DNA of 64,000 bases from Chitinophagaceae bacterium. Lineage in GTDB: Bacteria; Bacteroidota; Bacteroidia; Chitinophagales; Chitinophagaceae. The notes under the pieces are model-generated. The model ran no database searches and was not told the origin of the DNA. It was given only the letters and a program-made list of their open reading frames with translations. The stretch lies in contig JAFKGQ010000008.1 of NCBI GenBank assembly GCA_017307755.1, forward strand, positions 452,230 to 516,229. Direction: 5' to 3'. Numbering within the stretch: position 1 is the stretch's first letter; each line of letters begins with the position of its first letter. The translations under genes were made by a program, and so were the position numbers. Positions 1 through 9,620 of this stretch are shown one piece after another.

Positions 1-1390
1 TCTGGTCGGACGTCTGAACTACGCCTTCAACTCAAAATATCTGGCAGAGCTCAGCTTCCGCTATGACGGGTCTTCCAAATTCCCACCCGCTGACCGCTGG
101 GGCTTCTTCCCCGCGGCATCCCTGGGATGGCGTATCTCCGAAGAGCCTTTCTGGATGAACAGCAATGCCCTTGCCTTTATCAACAACCTAAAGCTGCGGG
201 CTTCCTATGGCAAGCTGGGTGATGACCGCGGCGCCGCTTACCAGTTCATAACAGGCTACAACTACCCGACCACAGGCGATAACAACCGTCAGCCGCCCGG
301 CTCCGTCTTTGACGGCGCATTTGTCAACGCGCTCTCAAGCACCGGCATACCAAACCCCAATCTCACCTGGTTCACCTCCAAGACATTCAACATCGGCATC
401 GACGCCGAAGCCTGGAAAGGATTATTAGGTGTTACCGTGGATTTTTTCAATCGCGACCGCAGCGGGCTCCTGACGACAAGGATTTTGAGCCTGCCTGGTG
501 TCGTAGGGGCCACCCTTCCCCAGGAAAACCTCAACACCGACAGGACACAGGGCTTCGACCTGGAAGCAACCCACCGCAACCACATCGGCAAGCTGGGCTA
601 TTTTGTAAAAGGCACTTTCTCCTATTCCCGGACAATGTTCAGGTACCAGGAGCAGGCGAAGGCGGGCAACTCCTATCTCAATTGGAGGAATAACCTCAAC
701 AACAGATACAACGGCATTTATTGGGGTTTTGGCGACGGCGGAAGATATAGCTCATTCAATAACATCTACAACAGCCAGGTCGCGCTGGGCAGGGGTACCT
801 TACCCGGCGACTACGCCTTGCTCGACTGGAATGGGGACGGACAGATAAGCGACCTCGACCAATTTCCCTATGCTTACTCGGGCGATCCGTTGATACAGTA
901 TGGTCTTACCATCGGCGGCTCCTACAAAGGTTTTGACCTCAACATCCTCTTTCAGGGTGCGGCCAAACAGCAGGTGGCTTACTTCGAACAGTTGAATACC
1001 CCGTTGTGGGGTTCCAACCGCAGCAGCGCCCTGTCCCAATTCCTGGATAACTATCATCCCGTAAACCCCACCGCCGACCCATATGACCCCAACACTACCT
1101 GGGTAGCCGGACATTTCCCTTATACAGGCACCGTGCCCCCTACCAACTCCGCCGTCAACACACAGAATGGGGCCTACATCCGGCTAAAGACAATTGAATT
1201 GGGCTATACTATTCCCGGCTATATCCTGTCGAAGATAGGCATCAAGGGAGTGCGGATATATGCCAACGGGTATAACCTGCTCACCATCACCAAACTGAGG
1301 TATGTCGACCCCGAACATCCTTCCGGAACTTACGGATACCTCTATCCGCTGAACAAGTCCGTTAGCTGTGGCGCAGTCGTTAATTTCTAA
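1..1390 (+). CDS. SusC/RagA-family TonB-linked outer-membrane transporter, C-terminal part
   Basis: The window opens inside this gene: the frame is open from base 2 with no start, and about 462 C-terminal residues are visible. Sequence typical of the SusC barrel is present: RYDGSSKF near the start, KLRASYGKLGDD, a DWNGDGQISDLDQFP segment that matches the conserved NGDG motif of the family, and a terminal aromatic residue (VNF) as in outer-membrane barrels. SusC proteins import oligomers across the outer membrane using TonB energy and pair with a SusD lipoprotein lid. The SusD gene follows after 11 bases. The plug and carboxypeptidase-like N-terminal domains lie outside the window. The substrate cannot be told. 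Confidence 0.95.
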   Translation, partial: LVGRLNYAFNSKYLAELSFRYDGSSKFPPADRWGFFPAASLGWRISEEPFWMNSNALAFINNLKLRASYGKLGDDRGAAYQFITGYNYPTTGDNNRQPPGSVFDGAFVNALSSTGIPNPNLTWFTSKTFNIGIDAEAWKGLLGVTVDFFNRDRSGLLTTRILSLPGVVGATLPQENLNTDRTQGFDLEATHRNHIGKLGYFVKGTFSYSRTMFRYQEQAKAGNSYLNWRNNLNNRYNGIYWGFGDGGRYSSFNNIYNSQVALGRGTLPGDYALLDWNGDGQISDLDQFPYAYSGDPLIQYGLTIGGSYKGFDLNILFQGAAKQQVAYFEQLNTPLWGSNRSSALSQFLDNYHPVNPTADPYDPNTTWVAGHFPYTGTVPPTNSAVNTQNGAYIRLKTIELGYTIPGYILSKIGIKGVRIYANGYNLLTITKLRYVDPEHPSGTYGYLYPLNKSVSCGAVVNF

Positions 1391-1401
1391 ATAATAACAC
1401 A

Positions 1402-3312
1402 ATGAGCATTTTTAAATATTTAACAGTCATTTTCTTCGCATGCGCGCTAAATGCATGCACCAAGCTGGACCAGCCCCCGATGAACATCATACAGGACAAC
1501 GATGTATTCAGCAGCAGCGGCGGCATACAGATCTATTTCTCCAGGATGTACAGCGAGCTGCCTATCGAGGACTTCCGGTATTCCCCCGCCCGGGGTCTGA
1601 ACATGTTCTGGATCATCAGCCCCTTCTCTGCCATCACAGGTGAAGCGCTCAGCCGCGATCAACGCAATGCCATGACCGAGTCCGTTCTGTATTGGGGTAA
1701 CGCCTATGGGCTCATCCGCGAGGTGAACTACTTCTTGCAAACCTTGCCAAAATATAAAGCCAATTTCGATGCGGGCGATGTGGATAGCTGGATTGGCGAA
1801 GCCCATTTTATCCGGGCATTTACCTATTTCGCGCTGGCAAAAAGATATGGCGGCGTACCCATCGTCACGAGTGTATTGGAATACCCCACCAAAGAGCTCA
1901 GCAGCCTGGACGTTCCCCGGGCATCCGAAGAAAAGACCTATGACTTTATTTCCGCTGACCTGGACACAGCCATTGCAAAGTTGTCCGGAAGCAATCAACA
2001 GGGGCGGGCGAATAAATACACCGCCGCCGCCTTCAAGTCCAGGGCCATGCTCCACGCCGGGTCCATCGCCAAATACAACCAGGTGTCCTTTTTCGACGAC
2101 AACCACAACAGGCTCTGCGGCATACCCGCCGACAAAGCCGTCACCTACTTCAAGGCCGCGTACGATGCAGCCGTCACGGTAGAGGGCCATTATAGCCTGT
2201 ATAAAAAATCCTGGGCCGCCGGTGATAAGGCAGCGCAATACCAGAACTATGTAAAGATGTTCTTTGACAACGAAAGCCCCGAGAACATCTTTGTCAAACA
2301 ATATTTATATCCCCAGTCCGTGCACGGATATGACGCTTATAATGTCCCGCGGCAATGCATGGGACCCAATGGTTATTCGGCGGAGGTTTCCCCAACTCTG
2401 AACTTTGTTGAAATGTTTGACGGTCTTCCCAAAAACCCCGACGGCACCATCAAAAACCTGGACGGGTCCGGGAAATATCTTTTGTTCGACAATACCATGG
2501 ATATTTTTTCAAACGCAGAGCCTCGCCTGAGGGCCACCGTTATACTTCCCGGGGACATCTTCAAAGGGCAAAGCATCGAGATCCGCAGGGGTATTTACAC
2601 CGGCAGCGCCGCAGGCGGTATCAACCCCGTGATCCCGGCCGGCTCCACCATACCGTATCCCAACACCAATATCGTCCAATCCGCCAATGGCTCCCAGGAC
2701 GCTTATACTTTACCCGACGGTACAAAAATGAACCCCGCAGGACTCAGCGGCGCCTTCTTCGCCGATGAGACGTGTTCGATGACCGGCTTTTCCATCCGTA
2801 AATACCTGGACGAAAGCCTGCCTCAATCACAGGTGAAGGAAAACAACGAAGCCCAGACCTGGATCGAGATCCGCTATGCCGAAGTGCTGCTCAACCGTGC
2901 AGAGGCGGCCTATGAGCTTTACAGCGCCGGACAGACAGGCGCCAACTATCTTACAGATGCTTACAATGATATCAACCAGGTGAGGGAACGGGCCGGCGCC
3001 GATATGCTCACCGCCCCGACAGACCTGAATGACATAAAGATCATCCAAAAAGAACGCCGGAAGGAACTGGGCTTCGAGAACAAGATCTGGTGGGACCTCA
3101 AACGTTGGAGGATCCTGGATAAAGAACAGAATAATGTCATCTACAGGGTCATGATGCCCTTCTACGTGGCGGAGAATAAAAAATACTTCTTCGATGTAAG
3201 AAAAGACGAAAAGAACAGGTCCTACAGCTTCGATCCGAAATGGTATTATGAACAGATCCCCGACGATGAGATCAATAAAAGCCATAGCCTGAAACAGAAT
3301 CCTGGTTACTAA
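1402..3312 (+). CDS. SusD/RagB-family nutrient-binding outer-membrane lipoprotein
   Basis: A 636-residue lipoprotein with a signal peptide ending in the lipobox LNAC (Cys19). Family hallmarks are the helical segment around WIGEAHFIRAFTYFALAKRY, then EVLLNRAEAAYEL and RRKELGFENKIWWDLKRWR in the C-terminal half, and the C-terminal NPGY. SusD proteins cap the SusC barrel on the cell surface and bind the incoming glycan or peptide. It is 11 bases after susC and 15 before a DUF3823 gene, so all three are probably co-transcribed. It is somewhat longer than archetypal SusD (about 550 residues), as is usual for RagB/SusD members of soil Chitinophagaceae. Confidence 0.95.
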   Translation: MSIFKYLTVIFFACALNACTKLDQPPMNIIQDNDVFSSSGGIQIYFSRMYSELPIEDFRYSPARGLNMFWIISPFSAITGEALSRDQRNAMTESVLYWGNAYGLIREVNYFLQTLPKYKANFDAGDVDSWIGEAHFIRAFTYFALAKRYGGVPIVTSVLEYPTKELSSLDVPRASEEKTYDFISADLDTAIAKLSGSNQQGRANKYTAAAFKSRAMLHAGSIAKYNQVSFFDDNHNRLCGIPADKAVTYFKAAYDAAVTVEGHYSLYKKSWAAGDKAAQYQNYVKMFFDNESPENIFVKQYLYPQSVHGYDAYNVPRQCMGPNGYSAEVSPTLNFVEMFDGLPKNPDGTIKNLDGSGKYLLFDNTMDIFSNAEPRLRATVILPGDIFKGQSIEIRRGIYTGSAAGGINPVIPAGSTIPYPNTNIVQSANGSQDAYTLPDGTKMNPAGLSGAFFADETCSMTGFSIRKYLDESLPQSQVKENNEAQTWIEIRYAEVLLNRAEAAYELYSAGQTGANYLTDAYNDINQVRERAGADMLTAPTDLNDIKIIQKERRKELGFENKIWWDLKRWRILDKEQNNVIYRVMMPFYVAENKKYFFDVRKDEKNRSYSFDPKWYYEQIPDDEINKSHSLKQNPGY

Positions 3313-3327
3313 TTCAAATTCACAAAC

Positions 3328-4092
3328 ATGAACAAGTTATTATATTTCATAAGTATCATCTCCCTGAGCGCCGTCTCCTGCTCGAAGCTGGACAACTACC
3401 CCATGCCCAATGCCGCGCTCAGCGGCCGGGTGATCGATGCCGGTACAAAGAACACCGTCCAGACAGAGATAGGCTCCGGTACGAGGGTCAAGCTGGAGGA
3501 GATCAGCTGGAGCGACAACCCCACGCCATTTTATTTCTATTCCATGCAGGACGGCACCTTCAACAACACCAAGCTCTTTGTCAGCACCAATAAGATCAGC
3601 GTGGAAGGCGCTTTTGTCCCCCTCGTTCAATACGACAACAGCGGGAATATCACCGTGGACCAGCGGCAGACAGTGGACTTACACAAAGGCGCACAGGACA
3701 TCGTGTTCGAGGTAGAACCACTCCTGCGGGTGGAATGGGTCGGCGATCCCGTCACGAATGCCGACAGCACCATCACCGTAAAGGCAAAGGTTACCCGGGG
3801 CACCAGCAATCCCAATTTCCAGAACGATGTCAGTGATATATATCTTTTTCTGAATACGGTGCCGTATGTAGGCAGCAGCACGGGTAACAATGATTATTTC
3901 GACCCTAGGTATTCTTATACGATGAGCTTTTCCGGCTCGGACGGCAATGCCCAGCTCGGTCAGACCATCACCCTTACGACGGAAGGTAAGCTGCCTCCAA
4001 AAAGGTCTTACTGGCTCCGGGTGGGCGCCAGGACAACCTACGGATTGAAACAATGCAATTACACCGATATAAAGAAGGTAACGCTTCCTTAA
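3328..4092 (+). CDS. DUF3823-type lipoprotein of a SusCD locus
   Basis: A 254-residue protein with a lipoprotein signal (Cys18 in AVSC) followed by the sequence KLDNYPMPNAALSGRVIDA, the usual opening of DUF3823 proteins that accompany SusC/SusD pairs. The rest is predicted to be mostly beta strand, compatible with a carboxypeptidase-regulatory-like fold followed by a second beta domain. It sits 15 bases after susD and 13 before the next gene. Its probable role is an accessory surface glycan-binding lipoprotein; this is inferred from context, since the family has no established biochemical function that I know of. Confidence 0.85.
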   Translation: MNKLLYFISIISLSAVSCSKLDNYPMPNAALSGRVIDAGTKNTVQTEIGSGTRVKLEEISWSDNPTPFYFYSMQDGTFNNTKLFVSTNKISVEGAFVPLVQYDNSGNITVDQRQTVDLHKGAQDIVFEVEPLLRVEWVGDPVTNADSTITVKAKVTRGTSNPNFQNDVSDIYLFLNTVPYVGSSTGNNDYFDPRYSYTMSFSGSDGNAQLGQTITLTTEGKLPPKRSYWLRVGARTTYGLKQCNYTDIKKVTLP

Positions 4093-4105
4093 ATTTGCTT
4101 TTATC

Positions 4106-6340
4106 ATGAAGTTACATACCATCCTGTGCGCCCTTGCGTTCGCACCCTTTTTCGTTCTGGCCCAGAGCGACGCTTCCGTCCCCCAGGCAGCCTCCGCTCC
4201 CAAAGAGCGCGTTTCCGCCCCAAAAGAAAAGACAGCTTTCCAGACAGCCCATGTATGGGTGCCGGAGATAGACGTTCGCTCCGACATAGCCATCGTGTAT
4301 GGCGTCAGCGAAAAAGGGAATGTCTCCTTCGAAGACCGTGTAAAGAGCTGGCGTGACCGGGGATACCAGGTCCATTTTATGACGGGCATCGCCTGGGGCC
4401 AATATGACGATTATTTCCTGGGCAAATGGGATGGTAAAAATCATTTAGGAGAAGGACAGGTCACCGTGAAAGGCGATACCATCTGGCATGGAAGAAATAT
4501 CCCTTACGTGGTGCCTGTCGCCTCCTATATTGACTTTATGCAAAGAGGAGTGGTAAAAAGGGTCATCGACGCAGGCGTCAGCTCCATCTATCTCGAAGAG
4601 CCCGAGTTCTGGGCAAGGGCCGGCTACAGCGAAGTCTTCAAACAGGAGTGGCAGAAATTCTACGGCTTCCCCTGGCGGCCCCAGCACGAATCGCCCGAGA
4701 ATACTTATCTCTCCAGTAAATTAAAATACCATCTGTATTACAACGCCATCAAACAAGTGTCTTCCTATGCAAAGGAATACGGCAAAACAAAGGGCATGGA
4801 CGTAAAGGTCTTTATCCCTACCCATTCCCTGGTGAACTACTCGTCCTGGCAGATCGTAAGCCCCGAAGCAAGCCTGGCATCCCTGCCCGGTATCGACGGC
4901 TATATCGCACAGGTATGGACGGGGACCTCCCGGGAACCGACTTATTTCAACGGGCTGAAAAAGGAACGTGTGTTTGAGAATGCCTTTCTGGAATACGGCT
5001 CCATGGTATCCATGACAGCCCCAACAAAAAGAAAACTATTCTTCCTCACCGATCCAATAGAAGACTGGCCAAGGGATTGGGCCGACTACAAAAAGAATTA
5101 TGAAGCCACTTTCACCGCGGAGATCTTATACCCCATGGTAGCCGACTACGAAGTGATGCCCTGGCCCGAACGTATATATACACGCCCATACAAACTGGCA
5201 AACAGCGATGAAAAAGTGCTCATCCCGAAATATTACTCCACCCAGATGCAGGTGATGATAAATGCGCTTAACAATGTCCAGGTATCCGGGAATGCCATCC
5301 CGGGCTCCGGCGGCATCGGGGTGCTGATGGGCAATTCACTCATGTTCCAACGGTTCCCCACGCACGAAGGATTTGAAGACCCTCAGTTCTCCAACTTCTA
5401 CGGCCAAACACTTCCCCTGGTAAAACGCGGTATCCCCGTACAGACGGTGCATATGGAAAACCTAAGCTATCCCGCGACATTAAAGGATATAAAAGTCCTT
5501 GTGATGAGCTATTCCAATATGAAACCTATGTCCCCCGACGTCCATCGGTATCTTGCAGGTTGGGTGAACAAAGGTGGCGTACTCGTCTATTGCGGACGGG
5601 ATGACGATCCTTACCAGAAGGTCATGGAATGGTGGAACACAAAAGGCAATCACTATGCAGCCCCTTCAGACCATTTATTTCAATTGCTGAAAATACGGCC
5701 TATCCCCGGGTCATCCACCTCCTCTCCCGTCATTCAATCCTTCCCCGTTGGCAAAGGAAAGGTCTTTGTCGTCCGGCAAAACCCCAAGGAGTTTGCGATG
5801 GAGGGAGGCGAGGACGAAAGATATATCGACGTGCTAAAAGATGCCTACCGTACCACCAGTACCGGCGAACTGCAGCTGAAAAACTATTTCTACCTTCAGC
5901 GCGGTCCCTACGACATCGTTTCCGTCATGGACGAGAGCGTGAGCACCGATCCATACATCATCAACGGCCCCGTCATCGACCTCTTCGATCCCCAATTGCC
6001 GGTGCTGTCGCAAAAAACAGTACAACCCGGAGCCCAGGCCTTTCTTTACAACACCCGCAGAGTCACCGACAAAAATAAACCCCAGGTACTGGCTTCCGCC
6101 TGTAGGATCTACGACGAGATCGCCAGGGCAAGATCCTATTCCTTCATCGCCAAAAGCCCTTTAAACACCAGGAACAGCATGCGCATCCTGCTGCCCGCCG
6201 CGCCGGCACAGACGACCCTGACAAATGCAAAAGGCGAAAAAATTACGGATGTGCAATCTTCATGGGACGAAGCATCGCACACCTGTTATCTGGGGTTTGA
6301 CAATAGCCCCGATGGGATTAAGGTAGAACTGGGTTGGTGA
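4106..6340 (+). CDS. Secreted putative glycoside-hydrolase-like protein (TIM barrel plus amidotransferase-like domain)
   Basis: A 744-residue protein with a signal peptide (cleavage near residue 20, VLAQ). I do not recognise an assigned family. Residues 50-370 look like an alpha/beta barrel rich in Trp and Tyr: it contains SIYLEEPEFWARAG (Glu164, Glu165, Glu167), IDGYIAQVWTG and FLEYGS, like the acid-residue strand ends of clan GH-A hydrolases. Residues 440-570 resemble the Rossmann-like trimerisation domain of GH42 beta-galactosidases: strand-helix units, then VNKGGVLVYCGRDDDPY. The C-terminal 120 residues are probably a beta sandwich. Being last in a SusC-SusD-DUF3823 operon suggests it degrades the imported substrate. 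Enzyme activity and substrate are inference. Confidence 0.6.
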   Translation: MKLHTILCALAFAPFFVLAQSDASVPQAASAPKERVSAPKEKTAFQTAHVWVPEIDVRSDIAIVYGVSEKGNVSFEDRVKSWRDRGYQVHFMTGIAWGQYDDYFLGKWDGKNHLGEGQVTVKGDTIWHGRNIPYVVPVASYIDFMQRGVVKRVIDAGVSSIYLEEPEFWARAGYSEVFKQEWQKFYGFPWRPQHESPENTYLSSKLKYHLYYNAIKQVSSYAKEYGKTKGMDVKVFIPTHSLVNYSSWQIVSPEASLASLPGIDGYIAQVWTGTSREPTYFNGLKKERVFENAFLEYGSMVSMTAPTKRKLFFLTDPIEDWPRDWADYKKNYEATFTAEILYPMVADYEVMPWPERIYTRPYKLANSDEKVLIPKYYSTQMQVMINALNNVQVSGNAIPGSGGIGVLMGNSLMFQRFPTHEGFEDPQFSNFYGQTLPLVKRGIPVQTVHMENLSYPATLKDIKVLVMSYSNMKPMSPDVHRYLAGWVNKGGVLVYCGRDDDPYQKVMEWWNTKGNHYAAPSDHLFQLLKIRPIPGSSTSSPVIQSFPVGKGKVFVVRQNPKEFAMEGGEDERYIDVLKDAYRTTSTGELQLKNYFYLQRGPYDIVSVMDESVSTDPYIINGPVIDLFDPQLPVLSQKTVQPGAQAFLYNTRRVTDKNKPQVLASACRIYDEIARARSYSFIAKSPLNTRNSMRILLPAAPAQTTLTNAKGEKITDVQSSWDEASHTCYLGFDNSPDGIKVELGW

Positions 6341-6395
6341 TATATAAAAAATCCCTAACTTCGCAGCGCACAAACGAACCAACGGGTTTAAACCA

Positions 6396-7220
6396 ATGAA
6401 AAATCACTTCTTATCCGTGGGCCTGATCGCCCTGTCCCTTACAGCAACCCAATGCAAAAGCGGGCTTGTCACCATGTCCAATAGCTGTTACAATATGATC
6501 AGCACAGGACAGTCCCAGAATAAATCAGGCGACTACTCTTCCGCCCTGGACAATTTCAACAAAGTATTGAGCAAATGCGACGCCTACGATGCCAAAGAGA
6601 AGGCTTATGCAGGCAAGGCGGCAGCCCTCAACGGCTTGCGTCAGTACAATGACGCGCTTACAGCCGCTAATGCAGGGCTAAAGATCAACAGCAGCAGCCT
6701 TGACAATCTTTTTGAAAGGGCCAATGCAGAACTGGCCCTGGGCATGACGGGCGATGCCAGGACAGACCTGGCCACCATCACCAACCTCACGGGGAAGAAT
6801 CGCAACATGCCCCAACGCGCCACCATCTATGCCAAGATCGCCGAAACCGAGATGAAACAGGCGGCGTATACCGACGCCCTCCAGCACATCGGGGACGCCA
6901 TCTCCATGGACCCCACCAACCTGAACTTTTATGTCCAACGGGGCGATATCAACGTAGCCGCCGGCAATTTTTCCACCGCCGTCTCCAATTATGATGAAGC
7001 CATCTCCAAGGGGAGAAACGACGCAGAAGTATGGAAAGCCCGTACCGTCACCATTATCAAACTCTATCAGCAAAAATATGGCACGGAAAGCGCCGGCTCA
7101 CTAAAAAAGAAAATAAGCGCTTCCGACAAACAGACGCTTTGCAGCAGCATCCAGACCGCCCAGTCCAAAGGACTAAAGGACGTCCAGGTCGACCTGGTGC
7201 AAGCCACTGTCTGTCAGTAG
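6396..7220 (+). CDS. TPR-repeat lipoprotein
   Basis: A 274-residue protein beginning with a lipoprotein-like signal; the likely lipidated residue is Cys20, but the -1 residue is Gln, which is unusual for a lipobox. From about residue 30 to 215 it consists of tetratricopeptide-like helical pairs, for example GDYSSALDNFNKVLSKC, QYNDALTAANAGLKI, AAYTDALQHIGDAISMDP and GNFSTAVSNYDEAISKG, with the typical A-A-P spacing. TPR lipoproteins act as periplasmic or outer-membrane scaffolds. It lies 55 bases after the hydrolase-like gene and 74 bases before an OmpA-type lipoprotein, so it may form a small envelope unit with the latter. The exact function is unknown. Confidence 0.8.
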   Translation: MKNHFLSVGLIALSLTATQCKSGLVTMSNSCYNMISTGQSQNKSGDYSSALDNFNKVLSKCDAYDAKEKAYAGKAAALNGLRQYNDALTAANAGLKINSSSLDNLFERANAELALGMTGDARTDLATITNLTGKNRNMPQRATIYAKIAETEMKQAAYTDALQHIGDAISMDPTNLNFYVQRGDINVAAGNFSTAVSNYDEAISKGRNDAEVWKARTVTIIKLYQQKYGTESAGSLKKKISASDKQTLCSSIQTAQSKGLKDVQVDLVQATVCQ

Positions 7221-7294
7221 GCCATGCCACAGATCATAATAAACAGACCGGTACCAAAATAATATAGCCAACCACGAAAAAAACACCTGATATC

Positions 7295-7960
7295 ATGCGT
7301 AAGAACCTGATCTTCATCCCTGCAACCATCGCAATTCTGTTAACCAACTGTAAAAGCGCCAACAACACCCAAAAAGGCACAGCCATCGGCGTTGCAGCCG
7401 GTGCAACAGCCGGAGCGCTCATCGGGGGCGGCGGCAAAAGTTCCATATGGGGCGCATTGATCGGCGCTGCCGTAGGCGGTGGCGCGGGTTATACCATCGG
7501 CCGTCATATGGATAAGCAAGCCCAGGAGATCAAACAAGCCGTACCCGACGCACAGGTGGAAAGAGTGGGAGAAGGTATTGAAATGACATTTAACTCAGGC
7601 CTCCTGTTCCAGATCAACTCCAGCGCACTGAGCGACGTCGCCAAGACCAACCTGGAAAAGGTAGCCGGTGTGTTTGTAAAATATCCCGAGACAAATCTCC
7701 TCATCGAAGGACACACCGACGACACAGGCAAGCCTGAATATAATATGGAGCTTTCCAAAAAAAGAGCCTATGCCGTCAGCGACTACCTCTCCTCAAAAGG
7801 CGTCTCTTCCAGCCGTATGGACGTGAAATGGTATGGCATGACCCAGCCCAAAGTTCCCAATACCAGCGAAGCCAATCGCGCTCAAAATCGTCGTGTAGAG
7901 GTAGCCATCTCCGCCAACGACCATATGAAGCAGGATGCGAAGGACGGGAAGCTGAACTAG
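7295..7960 (+). CDS. Glycine-zipper/OmpA-family peptidoglycan-binding lipoprotein
   Basis: A 221-residue outer-membrane lipoprotein (lipobox LTNC, Cys19). Residues 28-70 form a glycine zipper with repeated GxxxG spacing (GTAIGVAAGATAGALIGGGG, then GALIGAAVGGGAGYTIG). The C-terminal 120 residues form an OmpA-like domain: NLLIEGHTDDTG, SKKRAYAVSDYLSSKGV and the conserved NRAQNRRVEVAI end, in which the Asp of the TDDTG region and the Arg of NRR bind diaminopimelate in the family. It anchors the outer membrane to peptidoglycan and is similar in layout to YfiB/YiaD proteins. The gene ends 11 bases from the convergent T9SS gene. Confidence 0.9.
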   Translation: MRKNLIFIPATIAILLTNCKSANNTQKGTAIGVAAGATAGALIGGGGKSSIWGALIGAAVGGGAGYTIGRHMDKQAQEIKQAVPDAQVERVGEGIEMTFNSGLLFQINSSALSDVAKTNLEKVAGVFVKYPETNLLIEGHTDDTGKPEYNMELSKKRAYAVSDYLSSKGVSSSRMDVKWYGMTQPKVPNTSEANRAQNRRVEVAISANDHMKQDAKDGKLN

Positions 7961-7971
7961 GTTCCCCTTCC

Positions 7972-8616
7972 TTACAACTTCACCAGTTTCAGCGATTTCC
8001 AGGTCTTGCCATTAAACACTTGCAGTAAGTACACTCCGGGAGTATAGCCCGATCCCACACTGAATTCTGTGGACAGAGGGGTGTTACGCCCTTCAATGAA
8101 CCTGCCGTTGATGTCATATACCTTATAGGTGATCGTATGACCAACGCTATGGTCATTTACCTGTATCCTAAAGCCGCCATTGCTGGGATTAGGATAAGCC
8201 GAGATCCCGAAGTTACCGGTATCTGTCCGCTGCACCGCAGTGTCCGGCTCCAATGTCATTTTTGAAACTGTTACAACAGCCGTATCTCTCAGACCTGCCG
8301 TACTACCCGCCGCGGATATCTTACGAATGGTCCGTGACACATACCCATTGTTCGGACCACAGACACCCATCGCCGTCGTCACCCACCCCGCGGGCGCCAC
8401 ATCCCCGCATATCTGTATCGTACTGCCCGTCGCCATCGTATCGATCTTCCGGATCGTCCTGGAATAAAAAGTGACACTGCCGGTCGTTCCACATACACCT
8501 CCGATGGAAACAGTAATCCAGCCGGAAGGAACAGGCTGGTTCCCACAGATCACCTGTGTTTGTGCCTGACTTTGAATGGTCAGGATTACAATGGATAAAG
8601 TAAAAAGGATTTTCAT
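7972..8616 (-). CDS. Small T9SS-secreted protein with two Cys-containing repeats
   Basis: A 214-residue protein with a Sec signal peptide (cleavage after SQAQ, about residue 19) and a C-terminal type A T9SS sorting domain (ISAYPNPSNGGFRIQV through GVYLLQVFNGKTWKSLKLVKL). Between them are two related units, residues 23-58 and 69-100. Each has the pattern ICG..., GW(I/V)T, GVCG and then SRTIRKI, so each repeat carries a pair of cysteines. I do not recognise the repeat. The protein is presumably exported by Por/T9SS and kept on the surface or released. It is divergent from the collar-protein operon across a 224-base AT-rich gap that must hold both promoters. Confidence 0.8.
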   Translation of the reverse strand: MKILFTLSIVILTIQSQAQTQVICGNQPVPSGWITVSIGGVCGTTGSVTFYSRTIRKIDTMATGSTIQICGDVAPAGWVTTAMGVCGPNNGYVSRTIRKISAAGSTAGLRDTAVVTVSKMTLEPDTAVQRTDTGNFGISAYPNPSNGGFRIQVNDHSVGHTITYKVYDINGRFIEGRNTPLSTEFSVGSGYTPGVYLLQVFNGKTWKSLKLVKL

Positions 8617-8840
8617 TTGGTAGAGTTTAGGTATCCTTTTTAAGGATAACTGATCCTGTATTTGCGACTACTTCATTTGCATTATCATTTGAAAAAATTT
8701 AAAAATATTCAAATTATTTATAATAAATTTATGCCCGATAGCCCTCAACCCACCCTGTCTGTAATCTCTCCTTAAAACAGCTGTCCCGCCTTTATATCTT
8801 CTCATCGGTGTAAACCCAACAGGGCATAAAACCCAACTGT

Positions 8841-9611
8841 ATGCTAAATTCATGTAAAACAGCTGCTGTATGGCTGGCTATTGTCTGCATCAGCCTCCCT
8901 GCCGCCGGTCAGGTAGGCATTGGCACTACTAATCCCGACCCCAATTCCATCCTCGACATCCAATCCACCGACAAGGGCGTATTGATCCCGCGTCTGTCAG
9001 CCGCACAGATGACTGCTCTTGCCGGCTCGTTGTCCACATCCGCAAAGGGAATGCTTGTCACGGATGCCGCCACAGGCAAATTAAAAACATGGAATGGGAC
9101 GATCTGGACAGACCCTGCCAACCTCACCGCCACATTACCCCTGACCGTCAGCGCCACTAACCAGGTAGGGATCAACCCCGGTACACAAGTCGGCGACCTT
9201 ATCACCTGGGATGGTGATAACTGGGTCAGTACCCAGCCTGCTGTACAGCATTTCACCTACGACGTAGAGAACCATCAGCCCTATCTGGCCCTCAATTATT
9301 GCATCGCCATGCAAGGCGTTTTTCCCTCTCGCGCTGACGCCATAACCCCCTTTCTCAGCGAGATCGATCTCTTCCCTTTCAATTTTCCACCAACCGGCTG
9401 GGCGCAATGCGATGGACAGTTGATTGCCATCTCCCAAAACACGGCCCTGTTCTCACTGCTCGGTACTTTCTATGGGGGCAACGGCACCAGCAATTTTGCC
9501 CTTCCCGACCTGCGGGGCAGAGTGCCCATACACCAGGGTCAGGGACCCGGGCTTTCCAACTATAATGTCGGTGATTCCGGAGGTGTAGAAACCAATACCA
9601 TCAGCCACTAA
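8841..9611 (+). CDS. Secreted phage-tail-collar-domain protein, paralogue 1
   Basis: A 256-residue protein with a signal peptide (cleavage near LPAAGQ). Residues 25-95 are the Bacteroidota tail-fibre-like N-terminal module: VGIGTTNPDPNSILDI, STDKGVLIPRLSAAQ. A linker with GTQVGDLITWDGDNW and LNYCIAMQGVFPSR follows. The C-terminal 75 residues match the tail collar domain of microcystin-dependent (MdpB-like) proteins: GWAQCDGQLIAISQNTALF, LLGTFYGGNG, FALPDLRGRVPIHQGQGPGL. The reading frame ends just after GGVETNTISH, where family members normally continue with an LPxHxH-type segment. It is followed 9 bases later by a paralogue. Function is unknown; a surface binding role is inference. Confidence 0.85.
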   Translation: MLNSCKTAAVWLAIVCISLPAAGQVGIGTTNPDPNSILDIQSTDKGVLIPRLSAAQMTALAGSLSTSAKGMLVTDAATGKLKTWNGTIWTDPANLTATLPLTVSATNQVGINPGTQVGDLITWDGDNWVSTQPAVQHFTYDVENHQPYLALNYCIAMQGVFPSRADAITPFLSEIDLFPFNFPPTGWAQCDGQLIAISQNTALFSLLGTFYGGNGTSNFALPDLRGRVPIHQGQGPGLSNYNVGDSGGVETNTISH

Positions 9612-9620
9612 ACCCATCGT

